Assembly (NCBI GenBank): GCA_020725925.1
Contig: DYTN01000001.1
Span: 1 to 64,000 of the forward strand
Source of the DNA: Methanobacteriota archaeon
GTDB taxonomy: Archaea; Thermoplasmatota; Thermoplasmata; UBA10834
Direction of reading: 5' to 3'
Length of the DNA stretch: 64,000 nucleotides
Below, piece after piece: positions 8,658-16,759 of this stretch. The translations under genes and the position numbers were made by a program. Numbering within the stretch: the stretch's first letter is position 1; every line of letters starts with the position of its first letter. The notes below the pieces were generated by a model. It was given only the letters and a program-made list of their open reading frames with translations, did no database searches and was not told the DNA's origin.

Positions 8658-9347
8658 TCACTTCCTGTCTCGCTCGATCATCCCCATCAGCAGCATGCAG
8701 GAGAGCAGGGTCCGCCTGTCGAAGAAGGCCGGCACGCGGGAGCAGTCGACCTCCCAGATGTCCCCGACTATCTTGAACTGCTGCTTGATTTCCGCCACCG
8801 GCTGGCCGTAGAACTCCACCACCAGCTGCTCAGGCACGAGCGAACCGCCTGGAAGGTACTTCCTCGCCAGGCCTCTGCCCCCGCGCTCGGCCACCCTGCC
8901 GACGGTCTGCCCGTTGGCGTCCAGGAGCAGGTACTCGTCGACGTAGAAGCCGGATGAGATGGCCTGCCTGCGCAACTTCAACACGACTGTGTCCGTGGCT
9001 GAGTCGACGACGGCGAACGTGCCCCACATGTCCATGATCTGCTCCTGCTGTATCCGGAAGAGTTCGTTCGTCATGCTGTCGTCGGCGAAGATCTTGATGT
9101 TCTCCTTGATCCTGATGATCTTCTGCCTGGAGTAGCCAAGCATGGACCCCTTTGCGTCCTCGATCCTGTACTGGTTGGCGATCGCCAGGACCTTCTTCCT
9201 GATGCGGTAGTAGTTCTGGAACCAGAGCGGAGAATGCGCGGTTCCGGGAGGACGTGGAATCCCCTGGGAATCCACCCTCGCTCCACACTTGCTGCAGAAT
9301 GTCGCACCCTCGACCGTCTGAGCTCCACAGGAAGAACATCTTGGCAT
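8658..9347 (-). CDS. Zinc ribbon fused to LURP-one/scramblase-like domain
   Basis: A 229-residue protein. Residues 1-25 form a zinc ribbon (CSSCGAQTVEGATFCSKCG). The rest (about 40-215) resembles the LURP-one-related or tubby-like beta-barrel fold, with alternating strands such as YRIRKKVLAIANQYRIED, FAVVDSATDTVVLKLRR and YLLLDANGQTVGRV. Such proteins are lipid- or membrane-associated in other organisms, but archaeal members have no established role. The zinc ribbon is one of several in this part of the window. Fold assignment is by overall pattern and is moderately confident. Confidence 0.65.
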   Translation of the reverse strand: MPRCSSCGAQTVEGATFCSKCGARVDSQGIPRPPGTAHSPLWFQNYYRIRKKVLAIANQYRIEDAKGSMLGYSRQKIIRIKENIKIFADDSMTNELFRIQQEQIMDMWGTFAVVDSATDTVVLKLRRQAISSGFYVDEYLLLDANGQTVGRVAERGGRGLARKYLPGGSLVPEQLVVEFYGQPVAEIKQQFKIVGDIWEVDCSRVPAFFDRRTLLSCMLLMGMIERDRK

Positions 9348-9578
9348 GATTCAGACCGTCATGGCATGCTCTGGACCTCGCATAAAGCCTTTGGGAGGAT
9401 ATCGAAGGCTCGGAGATGCCCTGACCCGGGTGGGACGATGCCCTCACCCAGGATTGAGGCCGCTGGATGTCCGCTCTCTCGATTCTGGGGTTGCATGCAT
9501 CATTACTTGTAGTCGGTCTGGTTAGACTCAGGTGCGGCGAGCGCAATCGATGCTCTCGCTAGAAAGGAGAAATAAGCA
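9348..9578. other. Gap, divergent promoter region
   Basis: About 230 bases between divergent genes. I see no RNA gene or convincing small reading frame; it probably carries the promoters of both neighbours. Confidence 0.4.
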
Positions 9579-9764
9579 ATGAGTTTCGGCACCTATGGAG
9601 GCGGCAGCCGTAGATATGACTCAGGCCCCAGGGAGATGCACAAGATAAAGTGCTCCGACTGTGGATCTGACTCAGAGGTCCCCTTCAAGCCAACAGAGGG
9701 AAGACCTGTCTACTGCCAAACCTGCTTCCAGAAGCACAGACCCCCACGAAGAAATACGTTCTGA
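9579..9764 (+). CDS. CxxC-x17-CxxC small zinc-binding protein
   Basis: A 61-residue protein with KCSDCGSDSEVPFKPTEGRP followed by VYCQTCFQKHRPPR. The two cysteine pairs are separated by exactly 17 residues, defining the CxxC-x17-CxxC family found in archaea and bacteria. The N-terminus is glycine- and arginine-rich, the C-terminus basic, so nucleic-acid contact is plausible but unproven. An AAAGGAG-like site lies shortly before the ATG. Base composition drops from here to about 10500 compared with the flanking genes. Confidence 0.8.
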   Translation: MSFGTYGGGSRRYDSGPREMHKIKCSDCGSDSEVPFKPTEGRPVYCQTCFQKHRPPRRNTF

Positions 9765-9908
9765 TCGTTCAGTTCATTTTCATGGATTATGCGTTCAATT
9801 CGTACAGACTCGCAAACCACTTCACGATTCTTTTGACGCCTTGCTCAGCAGATTCAATCTCAGTCAATCAGAGGATTGTTGTCTCGAGACGAATCCCTTG
9901 CGTGTTCT

Positions 9909-10187
9909 TCATGCTCCATACACCATCTCATTGTCCGAGTACGCCTCAAAATGATTCCAGAATGCCCCTCTTGTGCGGATATTGACCTTGTGTTTCTCTT
10001 TCTCCCCGATGTTGAAAGCAACTGTGATCGAATCGATTGTATGACTGAGAGATCTCAGCCCTCTGCCATTGACAACAACTATCGATTTTCCGTTGACGAT
10101 GATTGAAGCTTTCCCCCTCGTCGCGCTGTAATTGATCCGAATGGTTTGTTTCTCTTCTCTGCCGACTACGAACCTGTGCTCTACCAT
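9909..10187 (-). CDS. Small beta-rich hypothetical protein
   Basis: A 92-residue protein starting MVEHRFVVGREEKQTIRINY. AGGTGGAGAC stands just before the ATG at 10187, which decides the start over one three codons earlier. The sequence alternates polar and hydrophobic residues (ASIIVNGKSIVVVNGRGL, ITVAFNIGEKEKHKVNIR), suggesting a beta sandwich. No family is recognised. Its codons are less G/C-rich than those of most neighbours, as for the zinc-ribbon gene next to it. Confidence 0.55.
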   Translation of the reverse strand: MVEHRFVVGREEKQTIRINYSATRGKASIIVNGKSIVVVNGRGLRSLSHTIDSITVAFNIGEKEKHKVNIRTRGAFWNHFEAYSDNEMVYGA

Positions 10188-10209
10188 TGTCTCCACCTGA
10201 TAGAATCGG

Positions 10210-10476
10210 CTATGCTTCCGTATTGGACTCTTTCGGATGAGGCTCAGGCCCCTGTCTTCTTTTCTGAGCGGGCTTGACTGTTCGTGAAGTCCGAGGTATC
10301 ATGCTGCCACAGTCGGTGCAGAATCTTCTGCCCTCTGGATTGGCAAATCCGCAATTCGGACATTTCACTAGACCCAGTCTTGCTTCGGGTGGTCCGTCCA
10401 TTCTGCCGCCGCATTTGCCGCAGAACTTGTTGCCCTCAGGATTCTCGGAGCCACAGTTCGGGCATTTGACTAGCAT
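10210..10476 (-). CDS. Double zinc-ribbon protein
   Basis: An 88-residue protein with two near-identical zinc ribbons: CPNCGSENPEGNKFCGKCGG and CPNCGFANPEGRRFCTDCGS, followed by a basic, proline-rich tail. Zinc ribbons of this type (double-zinc-ribbon, DZR) are common in archaeal and bacterial proteins of unknown function, often joined to membrane domains; here nothing is attached. The ATG at 10476 has GGAGACTGAGGAA upstream. It lies about 20 bases from the next gene on the same strand (9909-10187) and may be co-transcribed with it. Confidence 0.7.
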   Translation of the reverse strand: MLVKCPNCGSENPEGNKFCGKCGGRMDGPPEARLGLVKCPNCGFANPEGRRFCTDCGSMIPRTSRTVKPAQKRRQGPEPHPKESNTEA

Positions 10477-10882
10477 TTCCTCAGTCTCCAGTGGCACCAC
10501 CTATGGCTTCTTGCTCAGCCTTCCCTTCCGATGCCTACTGACTCGCTCCTTGATCTTGCGGTTCTTGCTTCTTGGTAGCTTGAGATATGAGATACTCTCA
10601 ACCCCGTTCTACCAATGTTCTTTCTCCCCTATGCCCTTTTCTGAGACGCAGCCCGATTTGAACTGATGATAGTGGCTGTGACTCGCGATGCCTATCAGAT
10701 TTTCAGGCTTGTGGGTGGGCTCCATGTTCACGATTCCCCTGATCCCAGGGGACCAGAGGAGATCCATGGAAAGACTGCTCGTGCGTTCCTCTCACAGTAT
10801 CGGGATTAGACCACATTTCGCGAAAGCCTGGAACGCCACAGATATGTGGGAAGGGGTTTTGTCGGCAAGTTGGCAGTCCTGA
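10477..10882. other. Gap holding one short candidate gene
   Basis: About 400 bases. It contains the 47-codon plus-strand frame listed separately. On the minus strand, about 10503-10595, a stretch of basic codons ending in RHRKGRLSKKP is open but has no start codon after the preceding in-frame stop, so it may be a gene remnant. Confidence 0.35.
10666..10809 (+). CDS. Short hypothetical protein, 47 residues
   Basis: An ATG-initiated frame encoding MIVAVTRDAYQIFRLVGGLH and continuing to FLSQYRD. It reads like a compact protein with an N-terminal strand and a C-terminal helix, and codon use is gene-like. The upstream region has no clear ribosome site. It may instead be a remnant of a longer gene, as an in-frame stop lies 24 bases upstream. 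No family recognised. Confidence 0.35.
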   Translation: MIVAVTRDAYQIFRLVGGLHVHDSPDPRGPEEIHGKTARAFLSQYRD

Positions 10883-11260
10883 TCACAGCTTCAGGATGTT
10901 CCTTGCCTTGCTCTCGTCGCTGACCGCCAGCGCCACGTGCACATGTTTCGAGTCCTTGTCAATCATGTACGCGGCATCGATGTTGATGCCTTCTTTGGCG
11001 AGAGCACTCGAGACTCGGGCCAGCTCTCCAGGTCTGTCCTCGAGTTTGGCTACCAGCAGGTTCCTCTCGGAGAACTGCATGTTCGATCCGGTGAGGCTCT
11101 GCCTGGTCTTCTCGGGGTCGGAAGTGACGATTCTCACGACCTCGGCATGAGGTTCTGTCGCGATTGTGCGTATGTTCACGCCATTCTTCTGCAGGACCTC
11201 TGTCACCCGCGCAAGCTCTCCCGGCCTGTTCGCTAATTTCACGCTGAACTCTTTTTCCAT
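10883..11260 (-). CDS. Tandem ACT-domain protein (copy 2)
   Basis: A 125-residue paralogue of the protein at 5067-5444, with the same two ACT domains and the same length. Most residues match, including SERNLLVAKLED in the middle and HVHVALAVSDE near the end. The start ATG follows AAAGGAGGAAAAGCAT, a strong ribosome site. The copies are convergent and flank about 5.4 kb. The second copy has more varied third codon positions, so it may have a separate history. Likely an amino-acid-sensing regulator; the ligand is unknown. Confidence 0.8.
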   Translation of the reverse strand: MEKEFSVKLANRPGELARVTEVLQKNGVNIRTIATEPHAEVVRIVTSDPEKTRQSLTGSNMQFSERNLLVAKLEDRPGELARVSSALAKEGINIDAAYMIDKDSKHVHVALAVSDESKARNILKL

Positions 11261-11497
11261 ATGCTTTTCCTCCTTTCACGAGAACAAGTGCGCAAGAGAT
11301 CTCCACCGTGTAGAGACAGAGAAGAATCACGTCTTGACTCAGTGCTATTGGATGTCACGTGTTTCATCGTCTAACCATGTGTCGTTGCTACATGATAAGA
11401 CGGTACCTGGTAAGCATGGCATAGGGTAGACCCATGAGAACGGAGGACAAGGCGGGCGCCCTCCTGCGGTATTCTTGGACGACTATGACCCGAAGAG

Positions 11498-11582
11498 TGC
11501 AGGGAGCCGGATTTGAACCGGCGGACGCCTGCGCGACCAGACCCTGAATCTGGCGCCGTTGGCCATGCTTGGCTATCCCTGC
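11498..11582 (-). tRNA. tRNA-Leu (anticodon CAG)
   Basis: Read on the minus strand, the acceptor stem GCAGGGA pairs with TCCCTGC and the discriminator is A. The anticodon stem CCAGA/TCTGG encloses loop TTCAGGG, giving CAG. A long variable arm and the T arm GCCGG-TTCAAAT-CCGGC complete the class II tRNA. CCA is not encoded and no intron is seen. Confidence 0.93.
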
Positions 11583-11651
11583 ATCCGGTAGGCGAAGATT
11601 ATGGTAACGATATAGATAACTCTGCCGGAAGGGCAGGCAGACTGTCTAGGT

Positions 11652-12791
11652 TTAGTCCTTGACCCCCGAGGTCTCTTGAATCCTGATCCCCCTGTCCCTG
11701 AGTTCAGAAACGAGCCTCTTGAACATCCTCAGGACTGCTATCTCCGGGGGAACCACGCCTCTCTCCTCGATCTCTCCTCGCGCGGCCATCCTGGCAACGA
11801 TGGCAGCGGTGTACCCAGTCGTGCGCGCCATCGAAGTCATCCTTCGCTCCTCATCGAAGTAGTCGATCATCTCGAAGGAGCGCTTCACGCGCCTTCCATC
11901 CTTCCTGCCGACGACATCAACCCTGAGCACTGTGACATCTTCCTCATCCCCGAATCTGAGGGCCTTGTCCAGGACAGCAACAGCGACTTCTCTTGGGACC
12001 ACTCTCCTTCCGTCGACCTCCACCGGCTCCGTGGACAGGAGCCCCGCATCCCTCATCGCCAGGATCTTCTCAGCATGGCCAGGATACCGCGCAGTCTTCT
12101 CGACCATGTTCTTGACCCTCCCCTTCAACGTCACGAGCAACGTCGAGAGCCCGTCCGTGACGAACGCCTCCAGCTCTCCTATCCCCGGGAACTCGATCCT
12201 CTCCAGATCAGACATCGCGTCGACCTCGACGGTCTCACCGTTTCTCACGATCCTGGCCTTCCCGCAATACATGTTGATGAGCCCTCTAGTAGACCATACG
12301 ATTCTGTACCCGAGGGGAGGGACGGGCTTCTGAGGTAGCCCCCCGCACACGATGCGTATGTCGTCCACTTCGTCCATGAGGCTCGCACCGTGGGCGGCGA
12401 GGATGTTCGTGATGCCAGGCGCCACGCCGCAGTCAGGGATGATCGTGACGCCGGCCTTCTTTGCGGGGCCGTCGAGCGTCAGCAGCTTGTTTCCGTATGC
12501 CAAGTCCACCATGTGCGTGCCGACGCTCACTGCCGCCCTGCCCGCGAAGGCATTCAGCCCTTCCGGGAGAGCGCTGATAGCCGCATCGACATCCTTCATG
12601 AGCTTCTTGGTCGCTTCGACGTCCTTCACGTCGACCTTGCGCGCCGTGAGCTTGTCACTCCCGACCCTGGCGATGAGCCTCTCCGCCTGCTTCCTGCCGT
12701 AGTCCGCACATACGATTTCGGATACGCGCCCGTCCAGCACAAGGTCCGTGGCTATCGCCGTGCCCATCATTCCGCACCCGAGCACCAGCAT
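11652..12791 (-). CDS. Saccharopine dehydrogenase-like oxidoreductase
   Basis: A protein of about 379 residues. It opens with a Rossmann nucleotide-binding motif (KMLVLGCGMMGTAIATDL), and has the mid-region PDCGVAPGITNILAAHGA and GGLPQKPVPPLGYRIVWS typical of saccharopine dehydrogenase/lysine 6-dehydrogenase-like enzymes. These are NAD(P)-dependent enzymes acting on amino acids such as saccharopine or lysine; the true substrate is not determinable. The ATG at 12791 starts the Rossmann strand; a TTG two codons earlier with GAGGTGG upstream is equally possible. It stands alone downstream of nothing obviously related, next to tRNA-Leu. Confidence 0.8.
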   Translation of the reverse strand: MLVLGCGMMGTAIATDLVLDGRVSEIVCADYGRKQAERLIARVGSDKLTARKVDVKDVEATKKLMKDVDAAISALPEGLNAFAGRAAVSVGTHMVDLAYGNKLLTLDGPAKKAGVTIIPDCGVAPGITNILAAHGASLMDEVDDIRIVCGGLPQKPVPPLGYRIVWSTRGLINMYCGKARIVRNGETVEVDAMSDLERIEFPGIGELEAFVTDGLSTLLVTLKGRVKNMVEKTARYPGHAEKILAMRDAGLLSTEPVEVDGRRVVPREVAVAVLDKALRFGDEEDVTVLRVDVVGRKDGRRVKRSFEMIDYFDEERRMTSMARTTGYTAAIVARMAARGEIEERGVVPPEIAVLRMFKRLVSELRDRGIRIQETSGVKD

Positions 12792-12910
12792 CTTCAATTC
12801 TAAGACCACCTCGCCCCCTAACCCTCGACTGTGATACCCTCGGGATCTCATCTTTCTTCCGTCGGACCCGCTCAGACGCCGCGCCGAGCGACCACCCTCG
12901 GAGAAGAGAC

Positions 12911-13021
12911 GACAAGCACTATGGCCCCGCTGCCCTGGGGTCCCCCGAGGACGAGAGGCTCGAGTACGGCAGGGAGTTGGGGAAGCGCGTGGCTACTCTG
13001 GCAAAGAAGCTCAGGGATTGA
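12911..13021 (+). pseudogene. C-terminal gene remnant, possibly flavoprotein
   Basis: A 36-codon stretch (DKHYGPAALGSPEDERLEYG ... KRVATLAKKLRD) ending in TGA has strongly gene-like codons and resembles the last helix of flavodoxin or FMN-reductase proteins (ELGKRVATLAKKL). The upstream frame stays open a little further but loses resemblance, and no start codon with a plausible N-terminus is found. It sits in a 320-base gap (12792-13113). The rest of the gene seems deleted. The family assignment is weak. Confidence 0.35.
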
Positions 13022-13113
13022 CCGCAAGCGCATATCGACGTCTCTGGTCCTCCGACAACCGCTAAATATCCGGACCTGAATACGCCGCTCGGCCCAGGGA
13101 GGAGGGTTCCGAC

Positions 13114-13629
13114 ATGGGGGAAACAAGGGTAGGGCTCATACCGTACGCGACCACTATCATGCGCACTGGTCAGCTCGAGACGTGTGCGATTCTTGTTTCC
13201 GATAGGCGGACCATACTCGCCTTTGATTCGCGTCGCCCTCTTGGTCCCCGAGCCGCCTTCAAGGAGTTCTTCAGAAAGGAGCCAGACCCGGCATCGGAAG
13301 CTCCCCAGCCCGTGGACTTCAGAACCGTCGACCTGGATGTCCTCGCGGTGATGAACGACAACATCTCGGTCCAGCACTCTGCAATCGAGAAGCTCGAGTA
13401 CAAGAAGGGCCTGTCAGGGTACTCACTCTTCATCGAGTCGCGGAATCTCGAGGGGAAGAAGGAGATAGTCCTCGCTACGATTGCAGCACCGTCTGACCTG
13501 GTCAAGAAGCAGAAGTCCGAGGGCGTCCCCGCGAAGGAGGCCAAGAGGCAGTACGCCCTCAAGGCCCAGGAGCTGTTCAAGAGGGCCATGCCCTCGGTCG
13601 TGGCGCACAAGGCCCGGTGGGTCGAATGA
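13114..13629 (+). CDS. Conserved-looking hypothetical protein
   Basis: A 171-residue soluble protein starting MGETRVGLIPYATTIMRTGQ. It has strand-rich N-terminal segments (CAILVSDRRTILAFDSRRPL), a central part with YKKGLSGYSLFIESR, and a C-terminal charged helix. This pattern could fit a PH-like or profilin-like fold, but I recognise no family. TAAATATCC about 45 bases upstream is a likely promoter element. Its stop overlaps the start of the next gene (ATGA), so the two are co-translated. Confidence 0.6.
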   Translation: MGETRVGLIPYATTIMRTGQLETCAILVSDRRTILAFDSRRPLGPRAAFKEFFRKEPDPASEAPQPVDFRTVDLDVLAVMNDNISVQHSAIEKLEYKKGLSGYSLFIESRNLEGKKEIVLATIAAPSDLVKKQKSEGVPAKEAKRQYALKAQELFKRAMPSVVAHKARWVE

Positions 13630-14189
13630 AATCGGGTTGGTGGGTGACCGTAGTCTGGATCGCCATGCTTGCCGTGGCCATGCCCATCGGGTGGTTCTAC
13701 AGCAGCGACGCGATCGAGGGGAGCGCTCACCTGACGGTGCCAGAGGGTGCGAGCACGTTCGCGTCGTACAGGGTGGACGATGTCGAGGGCTTCTCATTGT
13801 CAGGCGAGTTCTCATCTAGCACGGACTCCCCAGTCGAGCTCATGATCCTCGACGAGGGCGAGTACCTCAAGTTCCTGGCCAACTCCTCCTACGTTGCCGA
13901 GTTCAGGGCAGTCGCCATCTCAGGCGAGTTCTCGGTTGACAAGCCGAGCATGGAAACGTGCCACATAGTCGTGAGGCATGGGGCTGGCCTCATCGTCCCC
14001 CAGGAGGTCGAAGTGTCGTACACCATCAGCGCAGTCAACCCAGTAGGAATGCTGAGTGCGTATGGGTTCGCCTTCGGCGGGGGGCTGCTCATCGTCTACG
14101 ACGGCTGGAAGAGGCACAAGAAGCACGAGGAGATCGTGCGCGAGTCGAAGCCTTTGGACGTCATCTTCTTTGATTCGGAGTCTAGGTAG
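13626..14189 (+). CDS. Membrane protein with extracytoplasmic beta domain
   Basis: A 187-residue protein with two membrane helices: near the N-terminus (WWVTVVWIAMLAVAMPIGWF) and around residue 145 (GMLSAYGFAFGGGLLIVYDG). Between them lies a beta-rich domain of about 110 residues, probably outside the cell. A charged cytoplasmic tail ends LDVIFFDSESR. The ATG overlaps the upstream stop (ATGA), so this is the second gene of a two-gene unit. No function recognised. Confidence 0.6.
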   Translation: MKSGWWVTVVWIAMLAVAMPIGWFYSSDAIEGSAHLTVPEGASTFASYRVDDVEGFSLSGEFSSSTDSPVELMILDEGEYLKFLANSSYVAEFRAVAISGEFSVDKPSMETCHIVVRHGAGLIVPQEVEVSYTISAVNPVGMLSAYGFAFGGGLLIVYDGWKRHKKHEEIVRESKPLDVIFFDSESR

Positions 14190-14391
14190 ACCCGCATGCG
14201 CTGCCTCTTCGGCATTGCCCGACCGATCCTGCCTGCTGCTAATCACGGTTCCGATGCTAGTGTTCTCATCAATCGCTAGTTGCGGGCCATGTTTTACGAG
14301 GAGTCCTCTCAATTGAATCGACCGTCCCCCATCCGGAAGGCATCGCAAGCAGGGCCTTCTGCCACCACAAACGAGACACGAAGTGACATCG

Positions 14392-15321
14392 ATGAGAACG
14401 ACTTTTGCGAAACTGGTATCGACCGCATTGCTAGCCATTGGATCGCTTCTCCTCCTGGCCTCCCTGGTGCCGGCCAACGCATCGGCCGCGGACATCGCCG
14501 GGACCTGGGTCTCCGCCGTTGCTGGCGAAGGATACGTCATGGAGGGGGCCATCACCACCGGCCCCCACACCTGGCACCACGATGTCCGGATGACACTCGA
14601 GCAGTCAGGGACTTTCATCTGGGGCAGCGAGACCATCACCGTCAGGACCGTGGACAACCACCCCGGGTACCGCGGGTGGCCGCCTTACCCGTACCCGATG
14701 GGCGAGTCGTTCACCTACGAAGTGGACGGGTACTTCGACGGCACGACCTTTGAGATGTCCCTCTACGCCTCCGGCTTCGTGTATGACTTCACCCTCACCG
14801 TGAGCGGGAACAGCATGTACGGCAGCGGGACGTTCGACAGCGCGGGCGTGCTCATGGAGGGCGTGTACGACCTCCAGAAGGAGAGCGGGTTCGGGCTCAC
14901 GGGCCTCTCGGGCATGACCCCTGTCGTCTCCGCAGGCGCCATCGTTGTCGCCATCGTTACATTGGTGGTCGTTTCCGCACCGGTCAGGTTGCCCCAGGGC
15001 ACGGTGCCCGGCGTCACGACCGTCACATCGCCACAGGCCTATCAGCCATCCACTGAGGGCACGCTTGAGCTCCCAGCGTCCCCCATATCCGCAGAGGGGG
15101 CAATGGCCGTCGGGGGCGTGGGACTGCACTATCCGGCTCCGCCGCCGTCAGGTAGGCCCCTGCCGCCGAGAGACCATTTCTCCAGAACCTCCCAGGAGCC
15201 ACCCACGTGCCCGTTCCATGGTGACGTCGCCCTGGCGGCTCACTATGGTAGGACCGACGGGTCGGACCCAGGGTCGTGGTTCTGCCCGCGCTGCAACAGC
15301 TACCCGTGGGGCAGGAGTTGA
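14392..15321 (+). CDS. Secreted/anchored beta protein with C-terminal zinc-binding tail
   Basis: About 309 residues. Signal peptide (LVSTALLAIGSLLLLASLVP ANASA), then a beta-rich domain (about 35-165: IAGTWVSAVAGEGY, FIWGSETITVRTVD) reminiscent of lipocalin-like domains. One membrane helix follows (VVSAGAIVVAIVTLVVVSAP), a proline-rich linker, and a tail with CPFHGD and CPRCNSYPWG that may bind zinc in the cytoplasm. Starts at ATG 14392; GTG at 14383 is possible. The domain arrangement, outside sensor to inside zinc module, suggests signalling, but that is speculative. Confidence 0.55.
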   Translation: MRTTFAKLVSTALLAIGSLLLLASLVPANASAADIAGTWVSAVAGEGYVMEGAITTGPHTWHHDVRMTLEQSGTFIWGSETITVRTVDNHPGYRGWPPYPYPMGESFTYEVDGYFDGTTFEMSLYASGFVYDFTLTVSGNSMYGSGTFDSAGVLMEGVYDLQKESGFGLTGLSGMTPVVSAGAIVVAIVTLVVVSAPVRLPQGTVPGVTTVTSPQAYQPSTEGTLELPASPISAEGAMAVGGVGLHYPAPPPSGRPLPPRDHFSRTSQEPPTCPFHGDVALAAHYGRTDGSDPGSWFCPRCNSYPWGRS

Positions 15322-15387
15322 CAAGAGGCGAATGACACGACTCTCCAAGGATACCAGGCATTTCCGTACACACTATCCGCGCGACCG

Positions 15388-16038
15388 TTGAGCGATGTCG
15401 AGCGCAAGGCGGCTGTGGACTCCCTCAAGCCCCTCTGGTACAATGCGATCGCCATGTCCTTCGTGGCAATCGCAACATCGATCATGGTCAACTTCGCATA
15501 CGATGCGATAGTCATCCTCGTGCCTCTCATATTCGCCGCGGCCTGCATCGGCCTGACTGCGCAGTACAGGAGGAGCCTCCGCGCGGTCAAGAAGACCCTC
15601 ACGGATGGCAGCATACCAGAGCTCAAGGCCGTGCCCGCCAAGAAAAGCATGGGCCGCGGCTGGACCGTTGGGCCTATCACATTCGCCCGCTCGGGAGAGC
15701 TCTCCGGGATGTTCTCCGAAGGCACGCAAGCAGCAGTGGCGTTCCTCCCGGAGACGAAGGCTGCGCTATCGGTGAACGGCGTACCGCTCAGGAAGCCGAT
15801 GCCGATGGTCGCTCCCATAGGGTTCGGAGTGGGGCTCGCATCTCAGGTACCGGCAATGCAGCCACAGATACCGGTCTACTCCCCCACGTCTGCGCCTCAG
15901 CAGAGCCCTCAAGCCGCTGAGGAAGAACTCCCTCCACCGCCTGAGGACTGGGCCGAGAGGGCCTGTCCGCAGTGTGGGCTGAGCCTTCCGAAGTACGCGA
16001 TGTTCTGCTCCAAGTGCGGTTTCAGGATCAGCAGGTAG
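15388..16038 (+). CDS. Two-helix membrane protein with C-terminal zinc ribbon
   Basis: A 216-residue protein starting at TTG 15388. Two adjacent hydrophobic helices (about 15-55: AIAMSFVAIATSIMVNFAYD and IVILVPLIFAAACIGLTAQY) are followed by a basic cytoplasmic region, a proline-rich linker, and a zinc ribbon (CPQCGLSLPKYAMFCSKCGF) at the extreme C-terminus. Same general plan as the other membrane zinc-ribbon proteins in this window. No known function. Confidence 0.6.
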   Translation: MSDVERKAAVDSLKPLWYNAIAMSFVAIATSIMVNFAYDAIVILVPLIFAAACIGLTAQYRRSLRAVKKTLTDGSIPELKAVPAKKSMGRGWTVGPITFARSGELSGMFSEGTQAAVAFLPETKAALSVNGVPLRKPMPMVAPIGFGVGLASQVPAMQPQIPVYSPTSAPQQSPQAAEEELPPPPEDWAERACPQCGLSLPKYAMFCSKCGFRISR

Positions 16039-16186
16039 CGCGCGCTATACGTCAGGTTCGGCCGTAGTGTCTACTGCAGAGGTCCCGCATCGAGACTGAA
16101 AACCGGACGTCGATACCGGAGTCCGGAGAGAAAAGGGATCAGAAGAAGGGTTTCATCAAGGGTTTCTGAAGAAGCGAGGCCTGGCC

Positions 16187-16405
16187 TCACTTCTTCATGA
16201 TCTTCATCCAGCCGCCGCTCTCGAAGACCGCAAGTCTCCTCTTGGACAGGGTGGCCTTGAAGGTGTCCCAGTCGATTACCTCGAGGCGGGGATTCCTGCC
16301 CTTCGTGAATTGGATCCCGTTCGTGCCCTTCACGCGGCCGGGCTTGATGCCCTTCTTCCTCGCGATTTCCATCGCCTTCTCCACGCTTATTGGCTCCATG
16401 ACCAT
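16187..16405 (-). CDS. Small basic hypothetical protein
   Basis: A 72-residue protein (MVMEPISVEKAMEIARKKGI ... WMKIMKK). It has an N-terminal helix of the form SVEKAMEIARKKGIKPGRVK and a central strand ending LEVIDWDTFKATL, a plan that could bind nucleic acid. It lies alone; ATTAAATACC about 70 bases upstream on the minus strand is a possible promoter. No family recognised. Confidence 0.6.
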   Translation of the reverse strand: MVMEPISVEKAMEIARKKGIKPGRVKGTNGIQFTKGRNPRLEVIDWDTFKATLSKRRLAVFESGGWMKIMKK

Positions 16406-16759
16406 CTTTCATCCCTCCGACTGTTTCTGGCCATGTCGTCCAGACATAGGCCAGCAAGTGTATCAGATTGGCTGGTATTTAATGATTTTCGTATGCTGGC
16501 TCGATTTTCCGAGATATCTGGCTATTGGAGCCCCATGTGAGAATGCTGTCTGAGCCAGCTTAGCTGGCCCCCTCAGTCCTCCAATCTGGCTCGGGCACAA
16601 GTCCTCGGTCCGGGCGCTTCGAACGAACGCCTGGCTCGATGTTCGGATGGGACAAGACATCCGCCGATGGCATGTATGTGTGAATGATGCCGTCGAGGAT
16701 GCTTCCCGCGAAACATAGAATATCCCCTTGTCCCATCAGAGTTGCCGGTGCGCCGAGCG
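16406..16759. other. Gap between divergent genes
   Basis: About 350 bases with no gene I can support. Contains a short inverted repeat CCAGCT-T-AGCTGG near 16555-16567 and an AT-rich element (GAATATCC) shortly before glmM. Confidence 0.35.
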
